Shown here: piece after piece, positions 1 to 10,489 of the stretch
Layout: every line of letters starts with the position of its first letter
How positions within the stretch are numbered: position 1 is the stretch's first letter
Origin: Tillus elongatus
Lineage: Eukaryota; Arthropoda; Insecta; Coleoptera; Cleridae
Length of the DNA stretch: 64,000 nucleotides
Assembly (NCBI GenBank): GCA_964006375.1
Contig: OZ023269.1
Location: 5,644,501-5,708,500, forward strand
Reading direction: 5' to 3'
Position numbers and translations under genes: made by a program
The notes under the pieces: model-generated
Database searches by the model: none
What the model was told of the DNA's origin: nothing
What the model saw: the letters and a program-made list of their open reading frames with translations, nothing else

Positions 1-144
1 ATGAAACATGGCACATTATTTCTACTTTATAGTTGATACTGGTAACCAAATTTGATGCCTGCTTTCTTAAAAAAACTACACATGTTGGCTATTAAATTTT
101 TTTTAATGAAAATTCACCACCATAACGCATTTGCTGTGTCCAGA
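1..144 (-). mobile_element. TA-core (HINE-like) element, 5'-end fragment
   Basis: Reads inward from the family's TC-type terminus (minus strand TCTGGACACAGC at 144) and runs off the left edge of the window. The stretch CCATAACGCATTTGCTG is the same block that ends the copies at 12853, 15010, 40656, 58451 and 61324. It is truncated only by the window edge, so its full length is unknown. No coding capacity is visible. Confidence 0.75.
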
Positions 145-1111
145 CTTTTTTTGTTGCATTTACCATTGCAGTAGCTCCAAATTATGATATAACTCGCAGA
201 TTACCTCGTGTTGGCTGCGTATTATTTTTCCAATATTAGACAGGAAAAATGTATACAGGGTTGTGCATAAGTAACGTAACAAGGCCGTAACTTTTAAACC
301 AAGAAAGACATCGGACTCAAAATTTTTTAGGATTGCATAACAGATTACTTGCAACTATTTGGTAGCATTACCAACATTTTTCAAAGTATTGGAGGGTGAC
401 AATCTTTCAATTTTTTTAGTAGCAGCATGAGCCATGCGACCCATATTTGAAATGCGTATTTTTTAATGGTTTTAAACATTTTTATGTTACCTTCGGTAAA
501 AACCAAAACATTCGGCTTTTCATGAAAATACATGACGTAAAATAAAGACTATTCAAGTAGTATTTTTTGTCCAAAATTCCTAATTTGTTTCTGGGGTCAT
601 TTAAAAAGCGTTGTTTACAAGGACCGAGTTGTGATGGCCTTTTAATCAGTGCCTAACGGATCACTGCAAAACTCGATTCATCAGTTCGACAAGAAGCTTC
701 GCTTTTGTCAAGAAGTTCAAGGGGCTCAATTTAAGCATATTCTTCATTAAAGCAAAATTTTACTATTTTCCAAAATAAATCCCATGAAAAGCGGATTCTT
801 TTCGTTGTTACCAACGGTAGGTTAAAAACAATTAACCCTTTCACTGCTGATGCTTATCGCTTAAATAACCCGAGGGGCTGAAAGGTATTATCTCAATTCT
901 CGGTTTTAAATTTATTCTTCTATACTTTCAGATAATGGATTAAACCATGACTACTCGAAAATGTGACCAAAAGGGCAGTGATGTTTTTTATATGTCATCA
1001 GCCTCCACCAGCGAATATGCTCATAAGAGGCTGATGACGTCAAAAGACGTCACTGCAATATTTTTCAAAAATGATTATGATGTTTATACGGTAACACTGA
1101 TATGAAACCTC
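145..1111. other. Unassigned AT-rich sequence
   Basis: No gene, RNA gene or known repeat was recognised. Short open frames are interrupted and lack family motifs. A small inverted sequence around 1000-1055 (CATCAGCCTC and GAGGCTGATGACGTC) can form a hairpin, of unknown meaning. Confidence 0.5.
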
Positions 1112-1125
1112 ATATAGAATATATT

Positions 1126-1476
1126 GTGTGTGTGTATTTTGTTTCTTTAACGTCGGCCTATTTCCACGACTAGGACTAATCACCGACGCCAGGGAGCAGT
1201 TTCACCTCACTATCCTGGAAATTTTTCCGAACCCCTGCCTTTCTGTAGGGAGGGTAGGGATATTTAACGTGCCTAACATCGTATGGACACGGGACAGCTT
1301 TACGCCCCCTCCGAAGGGCGGAACGTGCAGACATTCAACTTGCTCAAATACAATGCGAGAACCTCGGTTGATGATAATTGTACAGTTTGTACTGAAAAAG
1401 TGAAAGGAGTACCCTGGGATCGAACCCAGTACCCTTCGGTTGAGAGGCACACGTTCTTACCCCTGAACCACCGAAG
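1126..1476 (-). mobile_element. SINE A, full-length tRNA-derived SINE
   Basis: A 351-bp element on the minus strand, flanked by a perfect 14-bp target site duplication, ATATAGAATATATT, at 1112-1125 and 1477-1490. On the minus strand it starts with a tRNA-like head: an A box near GGTTTAGGGGTAAGAACG and a B box GGGTTCGATCCC. A long non-tRNA body and an A-rich tail (AAAGAAACAAAATA) follow. It is homologous over its whole length to the copy at 2448-2798. SINEs are transcribed by RNA polymerase III from the internal boxes and mobilised by a LINE in trans. The partner LINE is not identified here. Confidence 0.92.
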
Positions 1477-1576
1477 ATATAGAATATATTAAAAATATGT
1501 GGAACACAACAAAATAAACATGTTTCGTACTGCAATAAAATAAACATTCATTATACTGAAGCAAAATTATATTTTC

Positions 1577-2346
1577 GTACAAACATGCATTATATTTCGA
1601 TGGAAAATGCAAAAATCCAATAAGGGGTGTTCGATTAAAAAAAGATCATTTGTATCACCAACGACTTATGGGCCACCCGGTGATTGTAGAATTCTTCTTT
1701 AAGATGTAGCTCAAGACATCCTAGAATTAATGAATACAATTTTTTTCGTATCTTGAACGGATATATTGAACTTTATTGATTTTTTACGAAAATTATACAA
1801 AAATTATATAACTTAACGATAAACTCTATAGCTAAGGCTAGTGCCAAAGCATCAGAGAAAGGGTCTATTTGAAATGAATTTTCTGTAAATATTTTAGTAA
1901 AATGAAGGACAATGACGGTTGAATCTAAGATTTCAGGCTTTGTAAAATATTCTTCTTGAGGCATTTTCTTTCCATAGCTCCTATTATTTTCAGTCACTTT
2001 GCCTAAATGTTGCCAATTTTGACGTTTTAAATCGCGACTTTGACGTTTTGAGGAAAACCTCAATTAATTTTACTTTAAATGCCATAACTTCTTTATCTTT
2101 TACCTTGCAGAGCTAAATTTTGCTAGGTATTTTACCTATAAGTATATAAACCTGAGTACCATATTAGATTGCCCTTACTTTGTCATTTCCGGAGATATGA
2201 TTTTTTTTTAATGAAACACAAAATTTTCCTGGAAAACCTGGGCCGATTGTCCTGAATAACGAACTTGTCCAAGCCACTTGCAAAAGAAAGGTACTCACTA
2301 AATTTAACCAAAATCGGTCCATTATTTTTTGAGTTATCGGTGTGAT

Positions 2347-2432
<86 letters not shown>
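1577..2432 (+). mobile_element. TA-core (HINE-like) element, internal part with (TA)n
   Basis: Reverse-complement match to the interior of the copy at 57074-58451. It includes a mariner-terminus-like remnant (ACGACTTATGGGCCACCC near 1660-1680), a region around AACGTCAAAA, the block GGCCGATTGTCCTGAATAAC, and TTATCGGTGTGATACACA leading into (TA)n at about 2349-2432. The 5' terminus is missing. The 3' hairpin side has been lost or displaced beyond the (TA)n, where SINE A (2448) lies just downstream. An open frame on the minus strand (1773-2063) is shared with the 57-kb copy but broken in others, so I do not call it a gene. Confidence 0.8.
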
Positions 2433-2434
<2 letters not shown>

Positions 2435-2447
2435 TTAAGTTTTTGTG

Positions 2448-2798
2448 AGATCCTCGGTGGTTTAGGGGCAAGAACGTGTGCCTCTAAACCGAAGGGTACT
2501 GGGTTCGATCCCAGGCTACTCCTTTGACTTTTTCAGTACAAACGGTAACATTAACATCAACCGAGGTTCTGGCATTGTATTTGAGCAAGTTTAATGTCTG
2601 CACGTTCCGCCCTTCAGAGGGGGCGTAAATCCGTCAGTCCCGTGTCCATGCGATGTTGGGCACGTTAAAGATCCCTACCCTCCTTACAGAAAGGCTGGGG
2701 TTCGGCAAAATTTCCAGGATAGTAAGGTGAAACTGCTCCCTGGCGTCGGTGATTGGTAATAGTCGCGGAAATAGGTCGACGTTAAAAGAAACAAAAAA
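2448..2798 (+). mobile_element. SINE A, full-length tRNA-derived SINE
   Basis: A 351-bp element flanked by the 11-bp direct repeat AAGTTTTTGTG at 2437-2447 and 2799-2809. The head has an A-box-like GGTTTAGGGGCAAGAACG at about 2459 and a B box GGGTTCGATCCC near 2500. The body carries CACGTTAAAGATCCC and AGGTGAAACTGCTCCC, and the tail ends in GAAACAAAAAAAA. It has the same length as, and is inverted relative to, the copy 1 kb upstream. The tRNA source is not obvious from the anticodon region. Confidence 0.93.
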
Positions 2799-2817
2799 AA
2801 GTTTTTGTGGCGGTAAT

Positions 2818-3573
<756 letters not shown>

Positions 3574-4395
3574 ATATAGATACACGAATGCTTATACTCA
3601 ACTAAATGAGTATATATTTATCATGTGGTTGCGTTTACCTCATTGTGTTGAATTGGATTATTATTATCGTTTCCTGGCATACGTTGGTGTCTCTGTGCCA
3701 TGTGCTAATTCAGTCTATTTAGTGGCAAGTTTAGACTCAAACAGTTAGTCTACGGTAAAGAACACTTAAACAAGATGCATGTTTCGAAAGACCCAGCAAA
3801 CGCGTGCATACAAGTAGCAAACAAGTTGAGGAGAAGTTTCTGGAATAGCAGTTATGCAAAGGAAGCGAGGGAATTATTAAGCGTTAAACTTAAATTCATG
3901 TATGAAATCAGTTTTGAATCTCCCTTTCGGTTGCACTTTCAGCGAGTCGTAAGTTAGTCCACCATGAACTAGCTCACATTAAATATGAAATCAAATTTGA
4001 CAGAGCTTTCATATTTTTCTAGCCGAATTGAGCTTTGAAGCTATAAGTCGAAGTCACTTAAATTTAGATGCAGAATATTTACGTTTGGAATATTTCCTTG
4101 AATTTGAAACATGACAGTGTGATAAGTACGCTGAAGAGAACTCAATTTACCACAACACATGTTTTAGCCCTGACGATTGTTTCGCTTTATTGAAAGCCAT
4201 ATACTGTTAACTAACTTAAAAGACGATAAATAGTTTGAAATTGGCAGTGAGTATTAATACATTGAAGAACCAACTTAACAACAAGCAATTATATTTCAGA
4301 AATGCCGATGGTTTGCTCAGTCAAAGAATAGACAGTATAGATTCAACAAGTACCTTATGCTAGCAAATTTTCACAGAAATCAACTACGCATTTTT
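3574..4395. other. Unassigned sequence with a degenerate repeated peptide frame
   Basis: No gene recognised. A stretch around 4127-4210 reads KYAEENSIYHNTCFSPDDCF before a stop. It aligns in frame with KYNFENPIYYNTVFRPDGRF at 4770-4872, and a reverse-strand relative of the second copy's DNA lies near 11540-11575. The pieces look like fragments of one dispersed, formerly coding repeat. I cannot name the family. Confidence 0.35.
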
Positions 4396-4410
4396 TCTAT
4401 ATATTATAAT

Positions 4411-4585
4411 TTTTTTTTTATTTAATATTATTGGCTGCGGCATCTCAGGCCATTAGCACCTTCTTTCCCATCATTTAATATTTTTTACAAATTTTCCAGA
4501 CAAAGTCAACTTGGCTCGCCCGGGAATCGAACCCTGTACCTCTAGTTATGCAGGCTGGCACCTAGCCACCTGCGCCACGAGGGCG
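4411..4585 (-). mobile_element. SINE B, tRNA-Met-like SINE
   Basis: A 175-bp element on the minus strand with a perfect 15-bp target site duplication, TCTATATATTATAAT, at 4396-4410 and 4586-4600. Its head resembles an elongator tRNA-Met: CGCCCTCGTGGCGCAGGTGG (A box), a CAT anticodon position in CTGCATAAC, and B box GGGTTCGATTCCC. A short body follows, then a poly(A) tail (T-run at 4411-4419 on the plus strand). The intact duplication and near-intact boxes suggest a fairly recent insertion. It is unrelated to SINE A. Confidence 0.93.
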
Positions 4586-4600
4586 TCTATATATTATAAT

Positions 4601-4943
4601 TATATATGCGCTGAGAAAAATACTATATGTATGTAATATTTAATACGTTTTGTTTACCACACATATTTTGTTCTTTGATTGACATGACCGAATCCTGCAA
4701 AGACATTTCATTGTGTTTAAACGAGACAATTCGTATGAGTGAAGATTGGAACCTGTGATGAGCACTGATAAGTACAATTTTGAAAACCCAATTTATTACA
4801 ATACAGTTTTTAGACCTGACGGTCGTTTCTCTAACAAAGTTATAGCCATTAGAGAAATGAATAAACTAAGTGAATAAATACTAGAACTACTATTTATCTG
4901 TTCGTTACCAAGCAATTGAGAACAACGTCTTCTAGGAAGTTAT
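4601..4943. other. Unassigned sequence
   Basis: Contains the second copy of the degenerate peptide repeat (4770-4872, KYNFENPIYYNTVFRPDGRF up to a stop), described under 3574-4395. Nothing else was recognised. Confidence 0.4.
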
Positions 4944-5013
4944 GCAGACAGGGAAAATTTCTTCAAAAGAGCGCGAACTTGGCCCCCTAGAACCCATATC
5001 CAAAGTCAGTTTC

Positions 5014-5102
<89 letters not shown>
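4944..5102 (-). mobile_element. TA-core (HINE-like) element, 3' block fragment
   Basis: Contains AATTTCTTCAAAAGAGCGCG, CTAGAACCCATATCC and (TA)n (5017-5102) in the family order, reverse orientation. The terminal hairpin is missing. The (TA)n ends shortly before the palindrome at 5147. Confidence 0.75.
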
Positions 5103-5105
<3 letters not shown>

Positions 5106-5146
5106 TCGTGGTTCGTTTTTTTTTCGTGAAGAGTTATGTTATAATT

Positions 5147-5679
5147 AATTAGGTTTAGGTTCGTGGAAACTTCTTCATTTTTGGACAAAAATTATAACAA
5201 CATTTGTGTTTTTGATTTAACGACGTTTCACTGCCTTATGCGCGGCTTCTTCAGGTTTTTTAATTATTTATTTTATTTCATATTAATCTATGAACATTTC
5301 ACTTTTACGGTTGAGAGCTGTGTGTTACACCATCACTCAATTTTAATTTCCGGATAATATACCTTCGTTGCCATAGTTTATTGTAATTTTCTTATTATTT
5401 AAGTACGAGAGGACAAAAATGTCTCTCTCGTACTTAAAGACTAAAAAAATTACAACAAACTAAAGCAGCGAAGGTGTATTTTCCGGCAATTGAGTGATGG
5501 TGTAACGCACAGCTCTCAACCGTAAAAGTGAAATTTTCATAGATTAATATAAAATAAAATAAAGAATTAAAAAAACCTAAAGAAACCAGGCATGAGGCAG
5601 AAAAACCTCGTTAAACCAAAAAAACAAATGTTGTTTTAATTTTTATCTAAAAATGAGGAAGTTTCCACGAACCTAAACC

Positions 5680-5684
<5 letters not shown>
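5147..5684. repeat. Long palindrome, arms about 265 bp
   Basis: The left arm from 5147 (AATTAGGTTTAGGTTCGTGG) is matched in reverse complement by the right arm ending at 5684 (CCACGAACCTAAACCTAATT). Arms meet near 5405-5432, where GTACGAGAGG and CTCTCTCGTAC flank a short loop. Arms are imperfect, with many scattered substitutions. (TA)n lies on both sides (to 5102 and from 5685). The left arm holds a hammerhead-like core on the minus strand (5222-5254), suggesting two head-to-head Penelope-like element termini. That origin is inference. Confidence 0.85.
5222..5254 (-). ncRNA. Hammerhead-like core in palindrome left arm
   Basis: On the minus strand CTGAAGA (5254-5248) fits the consensus CUGANGA. 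A stem-forming GCC/GGC pair follows, then GAAAC and GTC (5229-5222). Stem III would be ACGU with no loop, so a single copy is probably inactive or works only as a dimer. Stem I is short, about three pairs. The right-arm counterpart near 5595 has decayed to CCTAAAGA. A remnant of a Penelope-like element ribozyme is the likeliest reading. Confidence 0.5.

Positions 5685-5760
<76 letters not shown>
5685..5760. repeat. (TA)n microsatellite between two palindromes
   Basis: Uninterrupted TA dinucleotides separating the palindrome at 5147-5684 from that at 5762-5972. Confidence 0.95.
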
Positions 5761-5764
<4 letters not shown>

Positions 5765-5812
5765 ATATACTTTATTTGTTTGCTGTGCGTTTTGTGACTT
5801 TTTATTAGTTTA

Positions 5813-5854
5813 CATGGACTGCAGTTTCGAACCGCCCAGTTCATCATCAGCACG
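5813..5854 (-). ncRNA. Type I hammerhead ribozyme-like motif
   Basis: On the minus strand the order is stem I CGTG, core CTGATGA, stem II GAAC/GTTC, GAAAC, loop TGCA, GTC, then stem I partner CATG. All conserved core bases are present. One extra T sits between the core and stem II, and stem I is only four pairs including a wobble. Stem III is the palindrome ACTGCAGT, which could pair between two molecules as in minimal dimeric hammerheads. Activity is plausible but unproven. Confidence 0.6.
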
Positions 5855-5870
5855 CTACTGCCTAGCTACT

Positions 5871-5914
5871 ACGTGCTGATGATGAACCGGGACGGTTCGA
5901 AGCTTCAGCCCAGG
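5871..5914 (+). ncRNA. Decayed hammerhead motif, right arm
   Basis: ACGTG then CTGATGA (5876-5882), stem II GAACC/GGTTC, but GAAGC in place of GAAAC and GCC in place of GTC. Both changes hit catalytically essential positions, so this copy should be inactive. It is the mirror of the motif at 5813-5854. Confidence 0.5.
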
Positions 5915-6042
5915 CAAACTAATAAAAAATCACAAAACGTATAGCAAACAAATAAAGTGTATATTTAAAAATGCTTGCAGTGTAGTGCAACATTCGAAAA
6001 TATATAAAAGCCACACAAGGTAATAACGCACAAATAATTAAC

Positions 6043-7021
6043 TGCTCGAGTACAACCCGTCCCCAAGAAAGGATCCAAAGCGCTTCCTAGCAACTACAGG
6101 CCTATTTATCTCCTTTCAGTCATCTCTAAAGTAATGGAAAAGTATATAAACAGCGAATGGTGAATCCCAGATTGTCGCTCTAGACATATCCAACGCATTA
6201 GACCAGGTCCGGCACGCAGCGCTGCTTGATAAACTTCCTGCGTATGGCCTACCACAAAAACTCTGTACCTGGTCAGCAAATTTCCTCTCCAACCGGAGAA
6301 TTTCTGTTGTCCTGGATGGCCATTCCTCTAAACTGTATCCAATTAATGCAGGAGTTCCTTAAGGTTTAGCTTTAGCCCCTACTTTGTTTCTTCTCCACAT
6401 CAATGACCTCCTCTCTAGCACATCCAACCCAGTTCACAGTTACGCGGACGACAGCACCCTCCATTCAAATATACAATATTCTAAGCCTGTCTCTTTAACC
6501 CAATTAGATGAGGATCGCAGACTCATGGAGGGTTCTGTCTCTGTGGATCCCCAAAAAATATTAGACTGGGGAAGTAGAAATCTTGTACAATTCAACTCCA
6601 CCAACTTTTAGTTTCGCTTTCTATCTCATAACAGATACACCAACCCTAGACCCGTCACAAAGAACAACCAAGTTATTCAAAGTAATGAGTCTTTTTCACT
6701 TGCTGGAATTTCTGTGGATCGAAATCTCAATTGGCACCAGCATGTCACATCAGTTGCATAAGCGGCTGCTACGAAATTAGGTTTCCTCTTCCGGGCTGGC
6801 AAATACTTTTCACCAGTAATCTCTTTACCTTATATACTTCACAAATACGGCCAAACCTGGAATACTGCTCCCACATTTGGGGTGACGCTGCCGCTTCTAC
6901 ACTCGGTATCCTGGACTGCATTCAGAAGAGAGCTATACGTCTCATCGATGACCCTACCCTCACTCAAAGGCTGCCATATCTGACCCACCGACGTGCCGTT
7001 GGTAACCTCTCTCTCTCTCTA

Positions 7022-7054
<33 letters not shown>

Positions 7055-7376
7055 TTTATAGATATCTGCAAGGGGACTGCTCAGAGGAGCTTTCTTCCAT
7101 GGTTCCTCCACCTACTGCCCCCAACAGATCTACCAGCGGAACAAAGTGAATGCATCCTTTTACTGTCCAGCTCATTAGACATAGATGTTTTGCCCGTTCA
7201 TTTGTCCCGAGGACTTCCAAATTGTGAAATTCCTTGCCGGCACATGTTTTTCCTTCTCGTTCGAACTTCCAAACCTTCAAGTCCAGAATTAACAAGTTGC
7301 CCCTTTCCTTCTTGTCGATACCCACGGTACGATACTATTTAGGTTTTATGCGCTCGTTGTGTGTTGTTGAAACATA
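6043..7376 (+). pseudogene. LINE alpha, RT and C-terminal remnant
   Basis: A 5'-truncated non-LTR retrotransposon of the CR1/jockey group (exact clade not assigned). Reading across frames gives VQPVPKKGSKALPSNYRPI, then an internal deletion of about 190 bp near 6159, KLPAYGLP, FLLHINDLLSSTS and the catalytic SYADDS. The alpha-family tail IRPNLEYCSHIWG, IQKRAIRLI and the 3' end GTTGTTGAAA follow. Several in-frame stops and frameshifts, plus a (CT)n expansion at about 7006-7056, show it is dead. The same family occurs at 15650-18733, 24192-24431, 26283-27482, 31151-32215 and 34659-36484. Confidence 0.85.
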
Positions 7377-8070
7377 TAGAAAAATCTTATTTGAAGAAAT
7401 CTTATCAAAATTCAGAAGTAGCGGTCCTCTCGATAACGAATTTTTGTTACGAAAATTCGCTAACAATAGACTCAGCGATCACAAACTGTTCAACTTAAAC
7501 TAAAAAAATTTAAACCATCGGATATAATAAAGCTTACCAGTATTTAGTTGAGAACCGACAATTCTTGAGAGCTTGAAAATTTTCGACAATTCACTGTGAT
7601 ACCGTATTCTGAGGGGAGTTACGTGACCTTAATCAGGCTGCAGAAGTTCTTCAAATAACTTGAGAGAGAATACGTGGTATGTCAAATGTAAACCGACCTT
7701 GTACATTTATAAATGATATATATAATTAGGGAGTTATAATTACGCCGACAGCAAATATTTAGTTACCGCCAAATTTAAATCTGGAATTGAAATATATTAT
7801 TTTGATACATAAAATAATTTGTTACATACATTCAATAAAGTTGACATTTCATGACGGTGTATATTATTTTTTCGTGGCGTAACATATTGAAATTAAATAG
7901 GACTTGGATAACATCCCAAATCAATTATTATATATTAATATTAATATTATAAATTGTTATATATTAAAATGTATTGACTTTTGATTCATAGCATTTTATT
8001 ATTATGTTGTATATTATATCTACGATAACCGCCAAAAAGTGTGCAACAAACATGGGAATGTTCTATTTAT
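7377..8070. other. Unassigned AT-rich sequence
   Basis: No gene or repeat family recognised between the LINE-alpha 3' end and the next TA-core fragment. Includes a short open frame continuing past the LINE (to about 7503) with no recognisable motif. Confidence 0.5.
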
Positions 8071-8172
8071 AGTGAATTTTCTTTAAAAAAATCACTAATG
8101 ATGAGATCTGGACTTTTAATGAGCGCGTCCTAAGTCTCCTAGAACCCATATCCAAGGTCAGTTTCAACTTTA
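8071..8172 (-). mobile_element. TA-core (HINE-like) element, 3' hairpin end
   Basis: Begins with the terminal hairpin (AGTGAATTTTC, AAAATCACTA), then GAGATCTGGACTTTTAATG, GAGCGCG, CTAGAACCCATATCC and GGTCAGTTTCAA. It stops where LINE beta begins at about 8173, where one would expect the (TA)n core. The LINE may have inserted into or replaced the rest. Confidence 0.8.
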
Positions 8173-10176
8173 TCCACCCTGGTTTGACTCTGAACTCATC
8201 AGTTATACAAGAAGAAAATTTCAGGCCTGGAAATGCTTTAAGCGTTCAAATCATGTTGTGGACTATGAGATATTCAGGGGGCTTAGAAGGCGCGTCGGGG
8301 TCTTGTCTGTAACTAAACAGTCGTTTTATGAGGAGATGGTGGAGAGAAATATCCGCGTTGATCCGGCTAGCTTCTGGAGGTGTACCAACCTCAAAAAAGG
8401 TCAATCTGGTCAGTCTACGCTCTCGTATAGGGGGGAGGTTGTTGCGAGCGATGCAAATGCAGTGAATGCCTTTGCTGAGTTTTTTCAGGACTCATGCTCG
8501 GATGCGTCTGGCGGCGTTTTAGTGGGCTGCGCTCCTTGTTACAGTGGTGGGACTGCCTTGGATATGAAACGGGTTTCGGAAGAACAGGTCTTAAGCGCGT
8601 TGCTTAAGATGAAACCGAAGCACAGATCGGGCCCTGACCAAATTCCAGCTTTTCTGGTCAGGGATTGTGCTCACATACTTGTTCAGCCCTTGACTATACT
8701 GTTCAATATATCGCTGGGGTATTCTGTATTTCCTAGCACCTGGAGAAAGCGAAGTGAATACCTGTTCCAAAGGGAGATGATTCTACATTGATTGAGAACC
8801 ATAGAGAAATTGCTATAATGGACAACTTTGCGAAAGTGTTCGAGATTGTCCTGCATGAGATAATTTCGTTTGCGGTAAAAAATGTAATTAGCAACGCTCA
8901 GCATGGCTTCGCGAGGGGCCGCTCCACGACCACCAGCTTAATCAGCATAACTGAATATATATCTGCTGCCATGGACAAGGGGTCGCAGATGGATGTTATC
9001 TACCTGGACCGCTCCAGGGCCTTTGCTAGATTAAATCACGATATTCTTTTGAGGGAACTGGAAACTTGCTGAAGTTTATGGAATCATATCTTCGTGATCG
9101 AATTAGTGTTGTCCACTATCATGGGTGTCAGTCCGTGGAGGTCTTGGCTGAATCAGGTGTTCCTCAGGGATCTGTTCTGGGACCCTTGCTGTTCAATCTG
9201 TTCATCAAGGATATTTCGGATGTTATCGACGTACCCCATCTTCTGTATGCGGATGATGTAAAAATATTCTCATCCGTTGCTGGTCTCTGCGATTGTTCGG
9301 TGCTTGAGAGATGTTTGCGTAGAGTTCAACACTGGTGCTCCATTAACAACCTCCCAGTGAATATTAAAAAAAGTGTTGTAAAGTCTTATACGCTCAACCG
9401 CCGTGTAATATACTTCCCATACTCCATAGATGGACAGCCTCTTCTAAGACCTGCAACCTTTAAAGACTTGGGCTGCGTCTTTGACTCGAAACTCTTATTC
9501 GTGGAGAACTGTGAACATGCTATTGATAGGGCATCGAAGACACTTGGATTTCTTACTCGCAATTCCGGTTCGTTTCATAATGCAGACACATTGAGGCTCC
9601 TGTTCGGTGACTATGTGCGGCCGCATCTGGAATATGCCTATGTGGTCTGGTCTCCTCTGTATGACGTCCATATAGGGGCTCATGAGGGTGTCCAACGGAG
9701 ATTTGTAAAGTTCCTTGCATACAGAGCGGATCGGGTGTATCCCGCTACTGGTACACCACAGGCCGATTTACTGTCGAGGTTCTCATTGGAATCTCTGCAG
9801 GCTAGGCGTATTTATTCTGCTTTCTCCCTGATATATAATTTACTGGACAGTAGGATCGTCTGTCCTGAACTGTTGCGCACTCTGCTTTTTCACACCCCTA
9901 GAGTCAACTCTAGAAGACACGACTTCTTTTATCTACCGCCACCTAGGACCAATGTTAGGCTTAACTCACCTATTTACAGATCGTGCTCCATTTATAACAG
10001 CGTGCATCAGTCAATAGACATATTGTGTTGTGGTGAGTCTGAGATGAGACACGTTGCATCGCTGTTTGGTAATTAGTAGAACTTTTACTATGTTCATTTT
10101 TCTAGTGTATGATATGTATTTTATATTGTATTCATACTCTTAATGTGGGATAATTTTCCTTGAGTATTTGTATTAA

Positions 10177-10232
<56 letters not shown>
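8173..10232 (+). pseudogene. LINE beta, nearly complete reverse transcriptase, 5'-truncated
   Basis: A non-LTR retrotransposon of the jockey/CR1 group. The frame opens with PPWFDSELISYTRRKFQAWK, the linker that precedes the RT domain, and continues through RSGPDQIPAFLVRDC, HREIAIMDNFAKVFE, QHGFARGRSTTTSL, SGVPQGSVLGPLLFNLFI and the catalytic YADDVK (about 9245). The C-terminal region extends to a stop at 10074-10076. Two frameshifts, near 8755-8790 and 9066, break it into three frames, so it is not functional as read. The 3' end, TTAAATAAATATATA, passes directly into (TA)n at 10180-10232, so here the microsatellite extends a retrotransposon tail. It differs clearly from LINE alpha. Confidence 0.88.
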
Positions 10233-10234
<2 letters not shown>

Positions 10235-10402
10235 TCCCTTAAGTAGTATGTTGTCACGACAGCTCTAAACAAGACAAAATGTTATAAAATAGGGATTATG
10301 TACAACCAACTAACAAACTTGTAAATTGTCACCCCTGGCCTATTTATTTCTTAGTATTGGGACAATGTATGTAAGGCTAGATGTATTCTCACCACAACCA
10401 GA

Positions 10403-10445
10403 ACCGTAGACCGGTTTCGCTCTAATTAGAGCTCGTCAGTACGGT
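10403..10445 (-). ncRNA. Type I hammerhead ribozyme, complete core
   Basis: Reading the minus strand: stem I ACCGUA, core CUGACGA, stem II GCUCUAAUUAGAGC (self-pairing, canonical G-C closing the core), GAAAC, two-base loop CG, cleavage triplet GUC, and stem I partner UACGGU. All six stem I pairs are Watson-Crick and every invariant core base is present. Stem III is the palindrome ACCGGU with a two-base loop, the minimal form known in Penelope-like elements, which favours dimers. Expected role: self-cleavage of the retroelement RNA after GUC. This is one of the best-supported RNA features in the window. Confidence 0.88.
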
Positions 10446-10489
10446 ATACTAATTGCAGTTAGAAGACACCTATAAAGTAACACGGCTTA

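Larger units (their letters stand above)
5762..5972. repeat. Palindrome, arms about 100 bp, with paired hammerhead motifs
   Basis: Arms run from ATACTTTATTTG at the left to CAAATAAAGTGTAT at the right and meet around 5855-5870. Both arms contain CTGATGATGAAC in outward-mirrored orientation. The left arm (read on the minus strand) keeps GAAAC and GTC. The right arm (plus strand) has GAAGC and GCC. It looks like two head-to-head copies of one ribozyme-bearing terminus. Confidence 0.85.

Noticed and set aside
1408..1476. tRNA-like sequences at 1408-1476, 2451-2522 and 4511-4585 as functional tRNA genes
   Set aside because: Each is the head of a SINE bounded by target duplications and continues into a non-tRNA body.
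6384..7503. Several plus-strand frames across LINE alpha treated as separate genes
   Set aside because: They are pieces of one frameshifted retrotransposon and align to continuous frames in sister copies.
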